Shown: positions 60,720-64,000 of the stretch, piece after piece
Numbering within the stretch: the first letter of the stretch is position 1
Layout of the letters: every line of letters begins with the position of its first letter
Source of the DNA: Janthinobacterium silvisoli
GTDB taxonomy: Bacteria; Pseudomonadota; Gammaproteobacteria; Burkholderiales; Burkholderiaceae_D
Reading direction: 5' to 3'
DNA length: 64,000 nt
Assembly: GCF_014200725.1 (NCBI RefSeq)
Contig: NZ_JACHCL010000001.1
Span: 1,116,001 to 1,180,000 of the forward strand
Translations under genes and position numbers: made by a program
Notes under the pieces: generated by a model
What the model was told of the DNA's origin: nothing
What the model saw: only the letters and a program-made list of their open reading frames with translations
Database searches by the model: none

Positions 60720-60823
60720 GGTCTATCCTGTGGTGTGCAGTGCGAAGACAATCAGTATCCCGCCCACCAGGGATCAGGACGGTGCGCAGACGTACATAGC
60801 GCACACATCCTTGATGCTCTGCC

Positions 60824-62284
60824 CTACCAGCCGCCACCCAGCGCGCGGAACACCGCCACCGCCGCGCGTGCCTGGTCGGCATTGATGCGCACCAGCTGAT
60901 CGCGGGCAGCCAGCAATTGCCGGTCTTCCTGGAGCACTTCATACAAGCTGCTGGCGCCGCCCAGGTAGCTTGCCTGCGCGGCGTCGCGGGCGCGCTGTTC
61001 GGCCGCCACTTGCCGCGCCACTTCCAGCTGTTCCACTTCCAGCCCGCTCAAGCTGACGATGGCGTTTTCCACGTCTTCGGTGGCGCGCAACATGGCCTTG
61101 CGATACACGGCCAGCGCTTCGGCGTGCGCGCCCTGGGCCCGCGCCACTTCAGCGTCGACCTTGCCAAAGTCAAACAAGCGCCAGCGCAAGCCCGCTACCG
61201 CTTGCGGTTGAAATGAGGCCGCCGATACCAGCCCGCTGCTGCCCAGGCTGGACAATCCCAGCAAGGCCGACAGCGACAGCGATGGGTAATACTCCGCGTT
61301 GGCCACGCCGATCAGCGCATTGGAGGCAGCCAGGCGGCGCTCGGCGGCGATCACGTCGGGGCGGCGGCGCAACAAATCGGCCGGACCTTGCGAACTGGCA
61401 ATGGCTGGCGTGGCAATGTCCGGCGCGGCGCCGCTTAGTTCCCCGGCATAGGTGCCGGGCTGGGCGCCCATCAGCACGTCCAGCCGGTTCAGCTGGATAT
61501 CGCGTTCCGTCATCAACGATGGAATGATCGCCTTTGCCTGCGCCAGCACGGCTTCGGCCTGGGCTGTTTCGCGCTCGGCCGACAAGCCATCGGCCTGGCG
61601 CAAGCGCACCAGTTCCAGTAATTGTTGATTGGCATCGACTTGCTGCTGCGCCGTGACGATACGGCGTTGCGCACCGCGCACGCGGAAATAGGCGTCAGCC
61701 GCTTCGGCGGCCACGGAAATACGCACGCCCAGTTGATCGGCTTCGGCCGCCTGCGCTTCAGCCATGGCGTTTTCCGTGCCGCGTTTCAAGCCGCCGGCCA
61801 GGTCCAGTTCCCAGCTGGCGCCTACACCGGCGTCGTAGATCGATTGATAACGGGCATAGCCTGGCAAATTGCTGGCGATCAGCCCCAGCGGACTTTGCAA
61901 GGACTGGTGCTGGCGGACCACGCTGGTATTCAAGTCGCCCGATGGCAATTGCCGGGCGCCCACCTGCTTCGCCACCGCACGCGCCTGGGCTACCCGCGCC
62001 ATGGCCGCATCCAGATCCAGATTCTGCGCCAGCACGCGGTTGATGATGCGTGTCAATGCGGGATCATTAAAACCATTCCACCAGGTATCAAGCGCGGGCG
62101 CCGGCAAGCTTGCGCTGCGTGCATTGTGTCCATCCAGTTTCGCCTGTGCATGATAACTGGCCGGCATCGCTGTCTCCGGCGCACGGTAATCCGGTCCCGC
62201 CACGCAGCCGGCCAGCAACAGCGCCAGCAGGCTTGCCCCCATGCGCAAGCTGAACGGTTGCGCGCCATCGATACGATTATTCAT
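60824..62284 (-). CDS. Efflux outer-membrane factor (NodT/OprM family lipoprotein)
   Basis: A 486-residue outer-membrane channel lipoprotein. Lipobox LLALLLAGC gives Cys27. OMF marks: AGPDYRAPET after the lipid Cys, NRVLAQNLDLDAAMARVAQA, RRRPDVIAAERRLAASNALI, and C-terminal VYRKAMLRATEDVENAIVSL. It is divergent from the EmrA/EmrB-like genes at 62422 and 63513, with which it likely forms a tripartite export system, sharing the 137-base regulatory gap. Differs in sequence from the OMF at 13842-15290. Confidence 0.93.
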   Translation of the reverse strand: MNNRIDGAQPFSLRMGASLLALLLAGCVAGPDYRAPETAMPASYHAQAKLDGHNARSASLPAPALDTWWNGFNDPALTRIINRVLAQNLDLDAAMARVAQARAVAKQVGARQLPSGDLNTSVVRQHQSLQSPLGLIASNLPGYARYQSIYDAGVGASWELDLAGGLKRGTENAMAEAQAAEADQLGVRISVAAEAADAYFRVRGAQRRIVTAQQQVDANQQLLELVRLRQADGLSAERETAQAEAVLAQAKAIIPSLMTERDIQLNRLDVLMGAQPGTYAGELSGAAPDIATPAIASSQGPADLLRRRPDVIAAERRLAASNALIGVANAEYYPSLSLSALLGLSSLGSSGLVSAASFQPQAVAGLRWRLFDFGKVDAEVARAQGAHAEALAVYRKAMLRATEDVENAIVSLSGLEVEQLEVARQVAAEQRARDAAQASYLGGASSLYEVLQEDRQLLAARDQLVRINADQARAAVAVFRALGGGW

Positions 62285-62344
62285 TTGTCCACTCCCTGTG
62301 ATGCGGCTTGTTGCCGCAAAGATTCAGTCAGCTAGGTATTTCAA

Positions 62345-62374
62345 TATACTTGCAAACTGCAATTGACAAGTATA
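62345..62374. promoter_or_regulatory. Nested inverted repeats in the OMF / emrA divergent promoter
   Basis: TATACTTG (62345-62352) and CAAGTATA (62367-62374) form a perfect 8-bp inverted repeat. Nested inside is TTGCA-AAC-TGCAA (62350-62362), and a TACTTGCA direct repeat follows at about 62379-62386. A perfect TTGACA (-35) lies at 62363-62368. Typical operator arrangement for a MarR or TetR repressor; no such gene is in the window next to it. Confidence 0.5.
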
Positions 62375-62421
62375 TAGTTACTTGCAGATTGAAAGCAATA
62401 TCAAATAAAGGAAACCCTGAT

Positions 62422-63516
62422 ATGAGCAGTAATACCGAGGCTGCAGCCACCAACGTCCCTCCTCCCAGCAACAAGAAACGCCACGTAATGCTGCCGCTGG
62501 CCATCGTTATCGCCATCGGCGCCATCTGGTATGGCGCACACTGGTGGCAGGAAGGGCGTTTCCTGGAAGAAACCGATGACGCCTATGTAGGCGGCGATAT
62601 CACCGTCATCACGGCCAAGGTGCCTGGCTATATCGAGCAAGTGCTGGTCAGCGATAACCAGGTGGTGCACGCCGGCGATGTGCTCGCCAGGCTGGACGAC
62701 CGCGATTACCGCGCAGCACTAGCTAATGCCGAAGGCGCGGTGGCCGCGGCGCAAGCGGCGCTGGCCAACCTGGAAGCAACGCGTGCGCTGCAGCAAGCGG
62801 TGATTGCCCAGGCGCACGCCGGGCTGTCCGCCAGCAGCGCCGAAACCACGCGCGCGCGTGAAGATCAATTGCGCTACCAAAACCTGGCCGCCAAGGCGGC
62901 TGTCTCCCAGCAGAGCGCGCAAAAAGCCAATGCCGACTATCAGCAGGCATTGGCGAGCGACAAGAAAAACCAGGCGCAAGTATTGGCGGCAGAGCGCGAG
63001 CTGGACGTGATCGGCACCCGCAAGCAGCAAGCCGAAGCAGCGCTGGCGCAAGCCCAGGCCGTGCGCGAAACGGCCCGTTTGAATCTCGGCTACACGGTAT
63101 TGCGCGCGCCGATCGATGGCAGCATCGGCAACCGCCGCGCGCGCAATGGCGCTTACGCGGCGGCCGGCAGCCAGTTGCTGTCCCTGGTGCCGGCCCACGG
63201 TTTGTGGATCGACGCCAACTTCAAGGAAAGCCAGCTGGCCGGCATGCAGGCCGGGCAACGCGTGCGCATCGCCGCCGACGTGCTACCGGGCCATGTCTTC
63301 CACGGCACCCTGGCCAGCCTGGCGCCAGCCACCGGCGCCCAGTTCAGCGTGTTGCCTGCTGAAAATGCGACCGGCAACTTCACCAAGATCGTCCAGCGCG
63401 TGCCGGTACGCATCGCGCTCGACGCCAAGGACGCCACCCTTGGCACCTTGCGTCCGGGCCTGTCGGTCAGCGCGGAAGTCGACGTGCGCCCAATCACGGC
63501 TGCGGTGACAAAATGA
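62422..63516 (+). CDS. emrA: HlyD-family membrane fusion protein (EmrA type)
   Basis: A 364-residue periplasmic adaptor with one N-terminal TM helix (LPLAIVIAIGAIWYGAHWW, about residues 24-42), a barrel-sandwich motif ETDDAYVGGDITVITAKVPG, a long coiled-coil hairpin (~85-195) and LNLGYTVLRAPIDGSIGNRR. EmrA connects the MFS pump EmrB to an outer-membrane channel. ATG 62422 follows AAAGGAAAC; upstream extensions run through the promoter. Overlaps emrB by ATGA. Confidence 0.94.
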   Translation: MSSNTEAAATNVPPPSNKKRHVMLPLAIVIAIGAIWYGAHWWQEGRFLEETDDAYVGGDITVITAKVPGYIEQVLVSDNQVVHAGDVLARLDDRDYRAALANAEGAVAAAQAALANLEATRALQQAVIAQAHAGLSASSAETTRAREDQLRYQNLAAKAAVSQQSAQKANADYQQALASDKKNQAQVLAAERELDVIGTRKQQAEAALAQAQAVRETARLNLGYTVLRAPIDGSIGNRRARNGAYAAAGSQLLSLVPAHGLWIDANFKESQLAGMQAGQRVRIAADVLPGHVFHGTLASLAPATGAQFSVLPAENATGNFTKIVQRVPVRIALDAKDATLGTLRPGLSVSAEVDVRPITAAVTK

Positions 63517-64000
63517 GTGGCGCCAACGCTGCCCCCTGGCAACCGCAGGCGTTGACGCAAAGCCAGAAAATCCTGGCTTTCACCACCATGTGCGCGGGCA
63601 TGTTCATCGCCCTGCTGGACATCCAGATCGTTTCGGCCTCGCTGCGCGATATCGGCGGCGGCTTGTCGGCCGGCGCCGATGAAACCGTGTGGGTGCAAAC
63701 CAGTTACCTGATCGCTGAAATCATCGTCATCCCCATGTCGGGCTGGCTGTCGCGCGTGATGTCCACGCGCTGGCTGTTTGCCGCCTCGGCCGCCGGTTTT
63801 ACAGTGGCCAGCATGCTGTGCGGCCTGGCCTGGAATATCCAGAGCATGATCGCCTTCCGCGCACTGCAGGGTTTCCTGGGCGGCTCGATGATCCCGCTGG
63901 TGTTCAGCACGGCTTTCTTTTTTTTCCAGGGCAAGCAAAGGGTGATCGCCGCCGCCACCGTGGGCGGCATCGCCTCGCTGGCGCCGACCCTGGGACCAAC
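63513..64000 (+). CDS. emrB: MFS drug:H+ antiporter, DHA2 family (EmrB type, 5' part)
   Basis: The first 162 codons are present, cut by the window end. MSGANAAPWQPQALTQSQKI is followed by TM1 (AFTTMCAGMFIALLDIQIVS) with the D-x-Q motif of DHA2 transporters, then GADETVWVQTSYLIAEIIVI and PMSGWLSRVMSTRWLF (motif A region). Length of full proteins is ~510 residues with 14 TM helices. ATGA overlap with emrA indicates coupling. Drives export of hydrophobic compounds with EmrA and the divergent OMF. Confidence 0.93.
   Translation, partial: MSGANAAPWQPQALTQSQKILAFTTMCAGMFIALLDIQIVSASLRDIGGGLSAGADETVWVQTSYLIAEIIVIPMSGWLSRVMSTRWLFAASAAGFTVASMLCGLAWNIQSMIAFRALQGFLGGSMIPLVFSTAFFFFQGKQRVIAAATVGGIASLAPTLGP

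Overview
The window is a high-GC, gene-dense chromosomal segment of a betaproteobacterium. Its gene content points to Burkholderiales, most likely the Oxalobacteraceae (Janthinobacterium/Massilia/Duganella-like): a PEP-CTERM protein with HAF repeats, a TctC/Bug-type binding protein with TctDE, an RND pump operon carrying its own TetR gene, a PIN-PhoH ATPase, and a split arnA operon. This placement rests on gene content and protein style only; no database search was possible. I see no CRISPR array, insertion sequence, prophage or rRNA. One tRNA gene is present, tRNA-Pro(GGG) on the minus strand.

Region 1 (1-5.7 kb): the 3' end of a flavin reductase-like gene, a small unknown gene, a dCache chemoreceptor, two tandem paralogous lipoproteins with matching promoters, and a PEP-CTERM HAF-repeat protein with a Fur-box-like site upstream. 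Region 2 (5.8-8.9 kb): a tightly coupled four-gene cluster (acyl-CoA dehydrogenase fold protein, PIG-L/LmbE deacetylase, NodS-like methyltransferase, GT2 glycosyltransferase) that looks like an uncharacterised glycoconjugate pathway. Region 3 (8.9-13.1 kb): an S9 peptidase, a DUF3011 protein, an orphan HicB-like gene, a decayed HicAB module and the tRNA. Region 4 (13.2-19.8 kb): an AcrAB-OprM-type efflux operon ending in a TetR gene, with a palindrome lying on its promoter.

Region 5 (20-32.3 kb): a KaiC-like double ATPase with a hybrid histidine kinase, an MFS-acyltransferase fusion, a DUF2339/DUF3999 pair, an HTH regulator, and a three-gene secreted-protein cluster (two small paralogues plus DUF2145). 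Region 6 (32.3-42.0 kb): a six-gene minus-strand operon (porin, TctC-like binding protein, Fbp/Afu-type ABC transporter, AbrB-family membrane protein) divergent from tctDE. This looks like carboxylate- or metal-carboxylate-responsive uptake in which an ABC importer stands where TctAB would normally be.

Region 7 (42.1-47 kb): tandem small outer-membrane barrel proteins, rraB, homoserine dehydrogenase and an AlaA-like aminotransferase. Region 8 (47.3-54.7 kb): a lipid A aminoarabinose (Ara4N) locus: Mth938-like gene, arnT, arnB, arnC, separate genes for the two halves of ArnA, and arnD. Region 9 (54.8-64 kb): a Bcp-type peroxiredoxin, PIN-PhoH, a decayed hipBA module, a site-2-protease-like membrane protein lacking the catalytic residues, an aldehyde dehydrogenase, and a divergent OMF / emrAB-like efflux locus cut by the window end.
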